From: Allolobophora icterica
Lineage: Eukaryota > Annelida > Clitellata > Crassiclitellata > Lumbricidae
DNA: 64,000 nucleotides
Assembly: GCA_963556255.1 (NCBI GenBank)
Contig: OY744607.1
Coordinates: 54,454,264-54,518,263 of the forward strand
Direction: 5' to 3'
Shown here: one piece after another, positions 1 to 11,180 of the stretch
How positions within the stretch are numbered: the stretch's first letter is position 1
Layout: each line of letters begins with the position of its first letter
The notes under the pieces: generated by a model
The model's input: only the letters and a program-made list of their open reading frames with translations
What the model was told of the DNA's origin: nothing
Databases searched by the model: none
Made by a program: the position numbers and the translations under genes

Positions 1-3000
1 ACGTCTTCATTCGTAACTCTCATGGTAACCACTTTAGGTTGTTCCTCATCCGGACCTCTAGACATCGCGTCTGCGTTACCGTGTTTTGCTCCCGGTCTGT
101 GACATATCTCCATGTCAAACTCCTCTATCATCTCTAACCAACGAGCCTGTTGGCCAATCGGTTCCGGTGTTCTGCGTAACCACTGAAGTGCGGAGTGGTC
201 TGTTCTGAGTAGGAATTTACTACCCAGTAAGTACTGACGAAACTCTTTCAAGAAATACACCACAGCTAACAACTCTCGCCTGGTAACGTTATAGTTCCGT
301 TCCGCCGTCGACAAGAGCCGACTCGCGTAACAAATCACTGTCTCTTCTCCTTCTTGTACTTGCGATAACACCGCTCCAATGGCGTATGCCGAGGCATCCG
401 TATCTAGGATGTACTGGCCCTCGTCGTTCGGTAACCCAAGTATAGGTGCGGAAACCAACTTTCGTTTAAGTTCTTCGAAAGCTCCCTGACATTCGTCAGT
501 CCAATGGAACGGTACATTTTTCCTGGTCAGAAAATGAAGTGGTTGAGCTACCACCGCGAAATCATGTATGAAACGTCGGTAATAGGAGCAAAGACCAACG
601 AAGGATCTGACTTGCCTCAAGTTCCGAGGAGCAGACCATTCTTCTACGGCCTTGATCTTGCTCGGATCCGTCGCGACCCCTTCTTCACTCAAAACGTGAC
701 CAAGAAACAATACTCTCTGTTGTAACAGGTAACATTTGGATGGTTTCAGCTTGAGATTATACTCTTGTAATCTCCTGAAAATCATCTCTAGACGTTGCAT
801 GTGCGTCTCTACGTCCCTCGAGAACACAATTATGTCATCCAAGTAAACCAGACAGATGTCATAGTTTAGCCCTGTCAAGACTAAGTTCATTAGTCGACAA
901 AACGAGGCCGGACTATTGCACAATCCGAAAGGTAACACTTTGAATTGGAAGCTGCCCCTTCTCGTAACGAACCCGGTCTTGTGTTTGTCTCTTGGGTGCA
1001 AGGCCATCTGGTGATAACCTGCTCTCAAATCGAACGTACTGTACCATCTGGCGCCACCCAGGGTATCTAAACTCTCGCGGATAAGGGGTAACGGATGAGC
1101 ATCTTTCCGTGTCTTCAGGTTCAGTTGCCTGTAATCGATACAGAAACGCATACTGCCATCCTTTTTCTTAACCATTACGACATTGGATGCCCATTCCGAT
1201 ATCGAAGGTTCAATGATTCCTTGTCTCAACATGTCTTCTACCTGACGATCAACTTCCGGTAACATGGAAAGCGGTTGACGTCTCAAAGGTTGCCGAACTG
1301 GTTTCTCCTGTCCCGTATCGATCTCGTGTTGGATCACCGAAGTGAATCCGTTATCACTTTCGTTAAGGGAAAACGTTGCGCTGTACGCTAGCACAAGTTT
1401 TCGTAACCGGATTCGCTCTTCTTCCGAAATGTCTGCTGGCACTTCTTCCCATAGTCGTTTTAGGGTCTGTTCGGCAAGTGGGTTGAGCGTCTGCTCCGCC
1501 ACACTGGCCGTTGTACTAATCTTCGATCCAAACCGGTCAATCGTACTTTGCTGCTTTCCTCGGCGTTCCTCCGGATAACCTGGGCCCATAGGCTTCTCCG
1601 GGTTTTCGCTTCGGTAAGGCTCATCATACGATTCCGTTCTGGCTCGATTAACTGTCACATCGACTACGTTCACTCGCTCCAGCGGACATTCAGTCCGTTT
1701 CTTGACTAGCGAATCTCTGTCTCCAACATTCAACATCCTGATCCACACTTCCGTGTCTCTTCCTGTCACCAACGTACGTCCGATTATCAAATCTTTTGAT
1801 AATTCCATTGGAATGGTCGTCCAATCTTCGTTATCTTTTTGGAAATGCGGGTATACGACCCAAGCTGGAACGTCAACTTCGCTCCTTGGAGGAACTATTA
1901 TGTCCTCTTGCACAATAACCCTCCGGCACATGGACTCGGTAACGACCTCTTTCAGAGGGATCCTCTCGCTCCCAAGGAAAACGCATCGACTTGCGAAGTC
2001 CCATCTTGCCTGATTGGCTTCCAGCCAAGATAACCCCAAGATCACTTCTGTCACTTGGTCTGTAACTAGACAGGGTACAGGGTACACCTGCTTTCCGATC
2101 CGAATCTTAAGGTTAGTTTCACCATCCACCTTAATCTGACTTCCATTAGCGGCTAGGAGTCGCTGTTCTGACGGTACTAGTACAGCGTCTAGCACGAAAC
2201 GTCGTGGCACAAGTGACATTTCACTTCCAGAATCAAGTAGACAGTGTATACGTTTTCCTGCCAGTCTCGCAACCACGTAGGCCACCCTACTGCCTTTGAC
2301 CAGTCGGTTTTGGGTTTCCTCTTGTATCGGTTCAGCCTTTGTAGGTTCACTGGTACCGGTTGCACCATTCGTCTCAGCGTTTCTCTGAGGACAATATCGC
2401 TTCACGTGTCCTTTTCGTTTGCACAAGTAGCATTCGATATCCGGGTTACGCAACCGTGTGGGCGGATAAATCCGTCGCCACCCCACATTCGGTTCGGTTG
2501 TCCTCTGATCTCCCACCGCTAGATCAGAACTGTTCTCCCTTTCATGAGGATTTCTCGGAACGATGCCCAAATTCTGATTTATTGTCACTCGATCAAGTTC
2601 TCTTGAAAGATTTTTAATCTTTCGCTCGAGATCTTCTAGACGACGAGACTGTTGCCCCTCAGTGCTCGAGTCTTTTCGGTCTTCCATGGTAACTTTAACT
2701 CTCGCGTGTCTTCGGTCTAAATCACCACCTTGTGTCGAAGATCGACCATAGGCATCCAACCTCACCGCATGTTTATACGCCGCTTCGAGGTTAACTGGTT
2801 CTCGCTCGCGCACCTTCTGCCCCAAATCTTGGTTTGCCAGTGCATCAATGAAAGCGTCACAAGCGACCGTCTCGACGATATCACTTGTTGGTCCTGGGTA
2901 TGCCAAAGCCATTAGCCTTCGTACTTCCTGCACTACACTACTCAGCGTTTCTCCGTGAGCCTGCCGGTAAGTGCGAAGTTTCATCCGATATAGGCTAGTT

Positions 3001-3161
3001 TGGTCATCAGACCCGTACCGGGCCTTAAGCCGCTCAACAAGTTCTCGCCAAGACACGTCCCTCTGTGCACCCATGTCCCACAACAGCTGCGAAGCGGGAC
3101 CCGTAACAATCTCGGAACCCTGCACGTACGCCAAAACGATGAGAACCGTGATAGCGACAGC
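1..3161 (-). CDS. Ty3/gypsy-type gag C-terminus and pol (NC, protease, RT, RNase H), open at left edge
   Basis: Read on the minus strand, one frame stays open from a TAG at 3162-3164 to the window edge (spot-checked for stops, not checked codon by codon). It begins in the C-terminal part of a capsid-like gag (GPASQLLWDMG near 3095). A CCHC zinc knuckle follows, CYLCKRKGHVKRYC (2424-2383). Next is an aspartic protease with DSGSEMSLVP (about 2240). The reverse transcriptase shows DGSMRFCIDYRQLN (about 1160-1120) and the catalytic box VYLDDIIVF (about 850-825). The RNase H start DTDASAYAIGAVLSQ lies near 410-370. NC, PR, RT then RNase H is the order of Ty3/gypsy-type elements; integrase and the 3' LTR would lie left of base 1. 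Gag and pol appear fused in this frame with no stop between them. The upstream gag ORF is in a different frame, so this copy is probably defective. Clade was not assigned. Confidence 0.9.
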
Positions 3162-3165
3162 CTAT

Positions 3166-5577
3166 TTAATGATGCTTTCGATCCGAAAGGGCACACATTA
3201 ACTGGTCTGCTTTTTCCTGATCACTCCACCGGTTGCACCGTGCACAAACTTCGAACTTTGCTAGAAAGGCTGCGATCGCTGACTTGCCGTCGTACTTCTC
3301 TAGCTTGATTCGTATACCGCGATCCGATCGGTCTTCGCCTCTTGTCCGCGTAACAAGTGATCTTCCGACACTCTTCTTGGGATTTCCTCTCCGGTTGTCC
3401 CCATCGTTACTCCTGGAATCGTTTTCCTCGTCTGTCCTCACCACTGACCGGTGCCGACTCTGTCCCCTCAGAGTACCCAACGTCTTCCCTGTACGCCACT
3501 TAGAATACATCGTAGTCATCTCTCGGTCGTCTGACGTTGCACTGTCTTCATCAGAGATGTACTCAGCCTGTCTCTGACCTTTTCTACGAGGCTCACCACC
3601 TGCGTAGTCTTTGGACTCCGATCGTTTATATTTATTGCGAGAGCTCTGAGAGTTTCCGTTGACGAACGTAACTCTTCTGTCTTCTTCGCGAATATCTCTT
3701 TTTCCTGACTCTGGCGGTCTGTCAGATTCGTCGTACCTATGCCAATTACGACTTCTCGAATCTGGTTTGTGCCCTTTAGAGTACCGCTCGTGGGTCTCAT
3801 CCCAGGCCAAATGATCTCTGTCTCTTCCCATGTTCGATTCTCTCTCGGTTTCTCTATCAAGTGCCTGTTTTAAACCGCGTCTCTCGTACTCTGGTAGACG
3901 TTCCTTACCATACGTCTCCCTTTCAGTTTTCTCATAACTCTCGTGTCTTCCTCGTTGGCGGAGGTTTTTCCTGTCAAAGACTCCGGTTCTCATGGCCTCT
4001 TCTGGACCAACACTATCGGTGTCTGAATCTGAAGAACTCACTGACGAACGTAATTTCGCCTCAACCCTTCCTCTTGTCAACAGACGTTGTCGACTCGATT
4101 GCCTTGCCGTTTTACCGTGTGACTCTCTCCCGCTGTCCTCGGGAAGATAGCGGCTACGTAACTTTTCCGAAGTTTCCGAAAGCGAAACTTCCTCACGTGT
4201 CTCTGTGTTACCTCGGCTCCGTGCCGACTCTTCGATCTGCAGCTTCCCTCGGCGATCCATCTGGTAACCTGGGCCCGTAGGCTTCCCCGATGTCTCGCGT
4301 TGGTAAGACTTCGCATGCTGAGCAGCAGGAACAGACAGTTCTTCAAGTTTCGAACTCATCATTGCCACACTCTGTCGCAGGTAAGACATCTCCGCTTGCC
4401 AATCTACCTCATCTGTCACAGGTCTTGGGCGACCTTCTTCCATGTTGGTAAACGGTACTCGATTGCCTTCGTTTCGCTGATGCGCCACGATGTCACCACT
4501 CGTTTTCTGCACTACGGCGTCACCCCGCGGTTTCAGGCCTGTCTCAATGTCTCTTGGCCTATCACAAGCCTGTCTCAACTGTACAGGTTGCCTGCCCCGT
4601 ACGATACTAGGTACTTGAACCTGCACAAGGTTCCCCGATCTATTGTCGACGAGTGGTTTGGACCTGTCAAACCTACTCTCACCAACGGTCTCTCGCCAGT
4701 GTGTGAATGTCTCGTTATTCACATCGTTCTGTACTACCTCAGTAGTCTTTGGAACGGTTATCAACCATCCGTTATCCTCATGGAAACCTCTTTCACGCCC
4801 ACTGCGGGTTCCAGCTTCCGTTTCAAATGCACTGGTTTCGTCAGGTGCACCCGTTTCATCAAGCAACCTTCGTTTGCTTTTCCGTTTACGTAACTTTGGA
4901 CGCGCGCCTCCGTGCTCACTATGGGGCACTTCATCCGACTCGTCCTCGGGATCTTCCTGACCTTGCCTGGTTCTGTGACAAGAAAACGTTAGGACCCCAC
5001 TTCTGGTACCAGTTTGTGACGTTCGTCGCTCGAGATCAACTAACCCTTCATCAGACGTGGTACCAATTTGTGTCGGTCTTACCCGAGACGCTGCTTCGTC
5101 GTCGGGCTGGGTTCGGCTCCAGCCAACTGACCTTCTGGAGTCGCCCGGGTCACTATCCTGTCTACTTCTGCTGTAGACGAGCGGTTCCCTGTCTCCGCTC
5201 TCAGTGCCCATTTCTCCAAGAGGAGGTCCCGAGGGTATCGCTTGTTTGCAAACAGTGTCGCTGTCAAGCTCCATCTCACTTTCGGACTCTGCCACTGCCG
5301 CGGTCGCCGGGTGGGCAACGTCCTCGTCCTCAGGATGGCCGTCCTTTAGAACAGGGTTCGCTCCCTTGCCGGCAGGAGTCCTCAGCTTCCTGTGAGATCT
5401 CTTAGTCAAAGACTTTCTCTTTTTCTCCACCTTAACCGAACCCTCACGTACCATTCTGCATCTCATGACTCTCGAGTTATCGTCAATAGGGGAAAACTCT
5501 GAACGTTCTCTTGTCCGAGAGGACAAGGTGTACATCTGACGAGTCGTCACGTCGTGCCGTCTCAAACACGCGAACAT
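3166..5577 (-). CDS. Ty3/gypsy-type gag, long charged N-terminal part (803 codons)
   Basis: An ORF directly upstream of the gag-pol frame. About 750 residues are extremely rich in Arg, Ser, Glu, Asp and Lys with no recognisable fold. Only the last 50 residues look like the start of a retrotransposon gag domain: IKLEKYDGKSAIAAFLAKF followed by W-S-D-Q-E-K-A-D-Q-L. The frame ends at a TAA (3166-3168) in the middle of that domain, and the domain resumes in another frame from about 3095 (GPASQLLWDMG). Roughly 70-80 bases therefore separate the two halves out of frame, which suggests a small insertion or frameshift. Most gypsy gags are much shorter, so the charged extension is unusual. It could be a genuine lineage-specific extension or a fused unrelated ORF. 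ATG at 5577 is the first in the frame; the true start was not established. Confidence 0.75.
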   Translation of the reverse strand: MFACLRRHDVTTRQMYTLSSRTRERSEFSPIDDNSRVMRCRMVREGSVKVEKKRKSLTKRSHRKLRTPAGKGANPVLKDGHPEDEDVAHPATAAVAESESEMELDSDTVCKQAIPSGPPLGEMGTESGDREPLVYSRSRQDSDPGDSRRSVGWSRTQPDDEAASRVRPTQIGTTSDEGLVDLERRTSQTGTRSGVLTFSCHRTRQGQEDPEDESDEVPHSEHGGARPKLRKRKSKRRLLDETGAPDETSAFETEAGTRSGRERGFHEDNGWLITVPKTTEVVQNDVNNETFTHWRETVGESRFDRSKPLVDNRSGNLVQVQVPSIVRGRQPVQLRQACDRPRDIETGLKPRGDAVVQKTSGDIVAHQRNEGNRVPFTNMEEGRPRPVTDEVDWQAEMSYLRQSVAMMSSKLEELSVPAAQHAKSYQRETSGKPTGPGYQMDRRGKLQIEESARSRGNTETREEVSLSETSEKLRSRYLPEDSGRESHGKTARQSSRQRLLTRGRVEAKLRSSVSSSDSDTDSVGPEEAMRTGVFDRKNLRQRGRHESYEKTERETYGKERLPEYERRGLKQALDRETERESNMGRDRDHLAWDETHERYSKGHKPDSRSRNWHRYDESDRPPESGKRDIREEDRRVTFVNGNSQSSRNKYKRSESKDYAGGEPRRKGQRQAEYISDEDSATSDDREMTTMYSKWRTGKTLGTLRGQSRHRSVVRTDEENDSRSNDGDNRRGNPKKSVGRSLVTRTRGEDRSDRGIRIKLEKYDGKSAIAAFLAKFEVCARCNRWSDQEKADQLMCALSDRKHH

Positions 5578-7140
5578 CTTGCGATAATATATGCACGTGT
5601 GATATTAACGCGGTGTACTGGTCTCACGACACTCTCTTCTGATAGGACAGGTTCTAGGTCTAAAACCTCCCTAACCGCACGCAGAACTGTGTTCCGACCG
5701 GCGCACGAGGTGGGCCCTACTTCGCACTTCGGTCAGTTCTCGGAACTACGTGTTTCGATCACCAAGTTATTTGCTCTGAATAACGCTTGGTTTGAATACA
5801 AGATTTTCCTGACTCTATCGTTTTTCCTGGTCTTACCGCACTGTAATCAGTTGTCGGGCGGTCTTTTCCCGTACTGCGGTCTTTCGGTAACAGTGGTCTT
5901 TCCCAGTAACTATTTTTAGTTACCGGGCGATGGAGCCCCTCCAACGCTCCACCGGCGTGTCAGCCATCCAAGTGTCACAATCCAAATGTAACGCCGACCC
6001 CGTAAGGTTACCAGAATGTCCTGAATTTTGTTCCCAAGAATTTCCGAATTTTGGTTCCCTAACGAAGGTCACGCTTACTCCCACAGGTAACCGGACAAGC
6101 TCCGATCGCGGGGTTCTTCAAAACCCAAGAGGGAACTTCCTGCCTGTCGCCAAATTTACCCTTATTATCGTTTTTGTACTAAACTGGTTTTTTCAGGTAT
6201 CCCGACGGTCACTTCACCGAGTGCCGAAGTCGCGTAAAACTCTCCCAGCCGAAGACGCCGAAGTCGCGTAAAACTCTCCCAGCCGAAGACGCCGAAGTCG
6301 CGTAAAACTCTCCCGGCCGAGTACGCCGAAAGCGCGTAGAACTTCCCCTGTGTCGAGTACGCCGAAATCGCGTAAAACTCGTCTCAGTGTATAAAACCAA
6401 ACACTGTCGGATCTTGGAGTTCTTCGAACTCCAAGAGGGATTTCCTTGCCCGACGCCAAATTTACTCTTGGTTTCAAGGATTTCAGAATTCCAGAAAATG
6501 GCTACCTTAAGAAGGTCACCTTTACTCCCATGGGTTACCGGACAAGCTCCGATCGCGGAGTTCTTCTAAACCCAAGAGGGACTTTCCTGCCCGTCGCCAA
6601 ATTCACCCTGGTTTTCGATCTCACACTGAATTGGTTTTCCTGTGTATCAACGGTATCCTTCCCCGAGTATTACTCAGCCGTAGATTTCCCGCAATCGGGA
6701 TCTAGACCGCTTCGCGATCAACTGAGGGATCCAACCCGCCGGATCGGCGCTGTCGGCCCGTCTCCCAACAGTGAACTTCTTTAGCTGTACTCGGGATCGC
6801 CTGATTATATTATTCGAACGCCCCTTTCGTCCGTAAATATATTTGTACTAACCGGAAACTCGAACTCTGACTCGGTCGTAACCAAAATCACTCGCCTACC
6901 ACACTGAGTGCAGTATATTTGAATCGGTAACTGAGTCGCTAACCAACAACGCTGTTTAACAGTATTGCTATGTATGAAGAGTCGAACCAACTCTTCACGT
7001 ATAAAGCAGCGCACCGTGAGGCAGGCTCTATGCATCCCGAATGAGCGCGTCTGCTCGCTATGCGCTGGCTTTACACCGTCGATCGGGCTTCCCTATCACG
7101 GTCGTTGCTGGACAGTCGCCTATTGAAATTAAATAAAAAT
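5578..7140 (-). other. Gypsy-element leader / 5' LTR candidate region
   Basis: This stretch lies upstream of gag on the element's strand and should hold the 5' leader, primer-binding site and LTR. I could not fix LTR ends because the matching 3' LTR lies outside the window and no convincing primer-binding site stood out. It holds diverged direct repeats (about 6063-6205 and 6511-6652, with a partial third at 6409-6470) sharing 'accggacaagctccgatcgc', and a 34-bp minisatellite listed separately. No host gene was seen. Confidence 0.4.
6223..6387. repeat. 34-bp minisatellite
   Basis: Four to five head-to-tail units built on 'gccgaagtcgcgtaaaactc' plus about 14 further bases. The first two units are identical, the third has a few changes, the fourth is 36 bp and the fifth is partial. 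It lies in the leader of the gypsy-type element. Confidence 0.9.
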
Positions 7141-7284
7141 TAAATGATCGATGCTGGGCCTTCGCATGAAAAAGTAAGAGAAACGATGCTGTTCCCTTCG
7201 CATGTAAACTGAAAGAAAACTATGCTATTCGCATAAAATAAATCCTCCCACATACGCACTGTGACCTTGACCGCCACAAAATCA

Positions 7285-7620
7285 AGGTGAGGTAGGGTAG
7301 GTTAGGGTAAGGTACAGTGTGGTAGAGTAAGGTAAGATAAGGTAATGCAAGGTAAAGGAAGGTAGGCATGGTCTGATATTCACTTTCAGGTATTGAATAT
7401 TCTATATGGAAAGCTGCACGTCAGATACGTATTTAGATCGAAGTCAAGGTAAGGTAGCCAAGCCAAGGTAAGGTAAGGTTAGTCAAGTATAGGTAGGGCA
7501 TCATAAGGTAAGATGAGTTAAAGTAAAGTAAGGTTATCTAAGGCAAAGAAAGACAATGCAGGACATGGTAGGATAGGATAAAGTCAGTTAAGGTAATTAA
7601 TGTGAGGCGGGTAAGGAAAA
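7285..7620. repeat. Degenerate (AAGGT)n low-complexity tract
   Basis: Imperfect 'aaggtaaggtaagg' repeats fill this stretch, broken by a unique segment near 7370-7440. No coding potential was seen. Confidence 0.85.
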
Positions 7621-7677
7621 GCAATCACTCATCTATTAAAAGCCTGGAACTTCATCTAAAAACACTAGACTTTTAAG

Positions 7678-8833
7678 TAGGGACCTGCGAATCACAAATT
7701 TTCCGTCGAATCGAATCTCGAATCGAATTGGGGGTTACGATTCGAATTCGAATCGAATCTCGAATCGAATCAGCGAGTACCAAAACCTAGTTTTGATATT
7801 CAAATAGTATGTATGTGATAGCACAGGCGTACCACAGTATCAATATCTCAATAACATTTCTGCAGTTTAAAATCAATTAAACTAAACATTAAGCCAATTA
7901 ACAGAATAACTCACAAATAATTTATGAGTTAAGTAAGTAAGTATATTCTTTATTGTACCAATTGCATAACCACACTTTGGTGTACATTCATCTAAGTCAG
8001 GCATGGGCAACGTCTTTTAATAGAGGGCCGCCCTATAAGATTTTAAGGGCAGCTCTGGGGCCGTAGGCCAATAACAGGCTAATTTTTGCTAATTTGCCCC
8101 AGAAAATGAGAAAATATTAATTTCGGTTAAACTTCAAGTTTAAAATAAATGAAAATAATTTTTATGATGAAAATATAATTATCCTAATGCCTACAGTTAT
8201 ACACTACAATAAAAAAAATATGTTTCAAGTTTCTTCAGTTTTAAAAATACATAAAACTTTTAGTCTGAACAATGCTAGATGTGCAATATTTCATATATAG
8301 GCCTAATAATGATTTAGGTGAGATTTGACACTTCTTCCCACCACACAAATCCAGAATGTTTTCTTTAAATTTCAAGTGCCAATTCGAAGTTCATTGGAGA
8401 GATTGTCATCTGTTAGTCTGCATCCGTTTTTGCATTTTGTTAGTTTCATCTCTGAGAAGAACTGATCACGAATTCGCGAATATAGGTGCTTGGAAACAGT
8501 GCAACCATTTTCAGGGCATGAAATCTATGTGAAGGGTATGAATCCTGAGAAATGTAGTTTATAGAACTAAATCAGAGGTAGGCCTACTTCACGAAATTTC
8601 CTTTTCAATTCACTGTTGCTGAGGGTTTGCTGTCGTCGTGTGCCGCGTTGCACGCAGAAATTCAATAGCCAATCCACAGTAAACAAATAACACAATTAGT
8701 TTACAACAAAGGGCTAATCATTTCTCCGAAAAAGATTCGAAATTTTTCGAATCATGACATCATTTTCGAATCGAATCGAATACCGCCGCCCGATTCGTTT
8801 TCGAATCGAATATCGAAGCTTCGCAGGTCCCTA
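7678..8833. mobile_element. hAT-type DNA transposon, non-autonomous (1156 bp)
   Basis: The ends are inverted: TAGGGACCTGCGAA at the left, and its reverse complement at the right. They are flanked by a perfect 8-bp duplication CTTTTAAG (7670-7677 and 8834-8841). Subterminal 'tcgaatcgaat' words crowd both ends, a hAT-like habit. The interior holds a second diverged hAT remnant (separate entry). An 8-bp duplication with a TAG start fits hAT; no intact transposase is present. Confidence 0.9.
7997..8515 (-). pseudogene. Nested hAT (Charlie-like) transposase C-terminal remnant
   Basis: Inside the 7678-8833 element. On the minus strand about 8510-8350 reads CTVSKHLYSRIRDQFFSEMK and continues L-T-K-C-K-N, then CRLTDDNLSNELRIG. 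This resembles the C-terminal 'F-S-x-M-K-x-x-K ... R-L-T-D-x-x-L' block of Charlie/ZBED-like hAT transposases. A stop follows and no upstream catalytic region is readable. 'caggcatgggcaac' at 7997 resembles a Charlie-like terminus; I did not find its partner. Confidence 0.55.
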
Positions 8834-9221
8834 CTTTTAAGTTAAGTTCGTGCAACAGCAATAACGGGACTCAAGGGTCTGTATGGCCTAGTTGATCAAC
8901 TTCAAGAGAGCAATACGTTCACAATAAAAACAGATCAGCAAATACCTCCGATGAGTCTCTCTCGAAGTGGAGCTATAGAAATTTGCTATTACAATAACAA
9001 TTACCCAAATTTTCTGCCGTGAGGGGACTTTCTAAACAATGATCTTGCAAAGGATGAAATTTATACACGATTATGACAACACCAGTTATTATGACAATAT
9101 TCAGATACTTGAATATTTGGTATGGAAGCCCGCAGGTCAGAGACATTAACACTTTAATATTTTAACATTTCTACACAAAATGTTCTCACAAAACCATTAC
9201 TAACCAACCGTTACTCAAGTA

Positions 9222-9630
9222 CAGAGGCGCATTTACAGAAAATGGGGCTCTAGGCAAAAATAATTTTGGGGCCCTTCTGAACTTGAAGACTGAGAGTCTG
9301 AAGTTGAACTTGAAGCCGTTGTTGTGACACTGGCACTGTAATTATGATTAGATATAAAGCTATTTTCAAGGAATGTGAAGTTATTTGATTTAATGATTTT
9401 AGTAAAAAAAACTGACATCGGGTGTTGAATCAACAATCAGCGCGAAATACGTGGCCATTTTTACTTCTTGAATAAATTTAGCTCTTAAATTGTCCCCATT
9501 ATTGTTAAAAATTCATCACAAATAATATTGGATAATTCTATAATTGTAAAAAATATTTCCATCGTTTGGGCCCTCCGAGGTTTGGGGGCCCAAAGCGTGC
9601 CTAGTGCGCCTACGTGTAAACGCGTCTCTG
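9222..9630. mobile_element. hAT-type MITE (409 bp)
   Basis: Termini CAGAGGCGCATTTACA and, inverted, CAGAGACGCGTTTACA. The flanks carry a perfect 8-bp duplication CTCAAGTA (9214-9221 and 9631-9638). The interior contains 'ggggccc' words near both ends and no credible ORF. Confidence 0.88.
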
Positions 9631-9788
9631 CTCAAGTAGGCAAACAGAAAACAATCTCAAACTGATTTCATTGTGTCTATCGTCGCTTAACAAACGGCCC
9701 CCAAAATACTTATCACCATTATTATCGCTTAACGATTATAATTATCAGTTGATCATTAACATTAATTGATTTCAATATAACACTTACA

Positions 9789-10029
9789 TGATGTTCTGCA
9801 GTTTAACATTTCCTTCCGTAAACTCCTCGAGCAGGCGAGTCTCCTCCGTGGCAACAATAACGCAGCTGTTCCTCGCTTTACTTCCCACAAGTTTAAGCGC
9901 ATTCCTATCCGGTCCAGCCAGATTAGGCAGCGAAAGTTTACGCTGCGGTTCGGGGTCCACGCCCGTAGGGAGAACTACCTCCGTGAGCCGAGGACGCGCG
10001 GCGGACGGTTTAACGGTGTACATGTCCAT
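9789..10029 (-). CDS. Probable first coding exon, unidentified gene
   Basis: An 80-codon frame starts MDMYTVKPSAARPRLTEVV and runs to AGAACATCAT|GTAAGT, a consensus splice donor at about 9788. Composition is that of ordinary protein (no repeats, GC-rich against an AT-rich background), and it includes ARNSCVIVATEETRLLEEF, which could begin a helix. I do not recognise the family. Later exons would lie to the left, among transposons, and I could not identify any. The absence of an in-frame upstream ATG and the donor exactly at the frame end support a real exon. Confidence 0.5.
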
Positions 10030-10038
10030 GATTCGATG

Positions 10039-10478
10039 TGTACTGACTTTCGGCCCAATAAGTCAACAGTCTTTTAAAGTTGCCGGCTAAACGACGAACG
10101 ATAAATCATCGTTTAAAGTGTTAGCTTCGTTGCCATCGCCTCTATGTCAACTTCCGTCGATGGCCGAGTCATAGGTCAAGTAGTCTGGTGCTCTGCCTTC
10201 AGATGTTTTGTGCTGTATTTATATAGCGCTACCATTGTATATTCTTTTTTACTGAGATAATCTAGCAGGCAAATTGTTGCTTTGTTACAAGAGTATTTGG
10301 AAGCGTTGGTTTAACAGGTAGTCAATAGTTTCGAGTCTCAGGCTTAGTAGATATTCTAATATAGCATGCGGGGTATATAGTTTTTGCGTTTTTTTCTGGA
10401 AGGTTAAGATTATGCGTCTACTGGGGCCGTAAAATGTAGGCCAATGTGTTAAAATTTTGAGGAGAGCAAAGCCCACGG
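10039..10478. other. No feature recognised
   Basis: AT-rich sequence upstream of the candidate exon at 9789-10029; it could include that gene's promoter. No repeat or coding frame was recognised. Confidence 0.4.
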
Positions 10479-11180
10479 AGTACATGCAGTGGCGTAGAAA
10501 GGTTTTTGGGGGCCCTTGTGCAGAGCTTCGATGATGGGCCCCTTGAACCCCTTCGATTTGAAAAAACCGCTGTGCAAACAACGCTTTTTTAAATAAACAA
10601 CATTAATGGTCATGATTCATATTTAAAATCTGTGTGAAATTTACAAATTGTCAAAACGATGTGTACTTGCTAATCATTGTATAAATTTGACTGACTGTTA
10701 CACACTTGTATTAGGGCTACCTTGTTAGCGGAACCTGAGGTTCCTTAGGGTATTACCCTTTGTCACTGAAACTGTACATGTTTTTTTGCAATATGCAAAC
10801 ATTGCTTATTTTGAAATGATGCGGTGAACAATAAAAAAAAATGATTGATTGATTGATTGATTGGCGCTTTTGCGATATTTGCTATTTTGCACCTTGAAAA
10901 ATATGCAAATATCATAAATCGCACCCCAATTAAATAATAATTGAATAATTACATTTCAGTTATTTTCTGCGATTTAATTTTTTATAAAAATTGTTTTTTA
11001 TTTCACCAGGCTAGCATTAAAAATTGAACTAGGCCTAGAGATAATTAATCTACACACATGCTATGACTGCTAAAATATGAATTATCCACACTTAAATTAA
11101 TTCTGTCAAATTGTGAAACAGTTGGGTTGGTTGGTAAAAATAACGAAACAGTTTAACAAATTAGACAAGTTCTTAGTTTA

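Noticed and set aside
3861..5405. Several plus-strand ORFs of 100-220 codons
   Set aside because: Antisense shadows of the charged gag ORF; composition mirrors the Arg/Glu-rich minus strand.
5925..5990. Primer-binding site and LTR edge near 'ggagcccctccaacgctcca'
   Set aside because: CCA-bearing strings are present but none pairs convincingly with a tRNA 3' end, and no second LTR is in the window for comparison.
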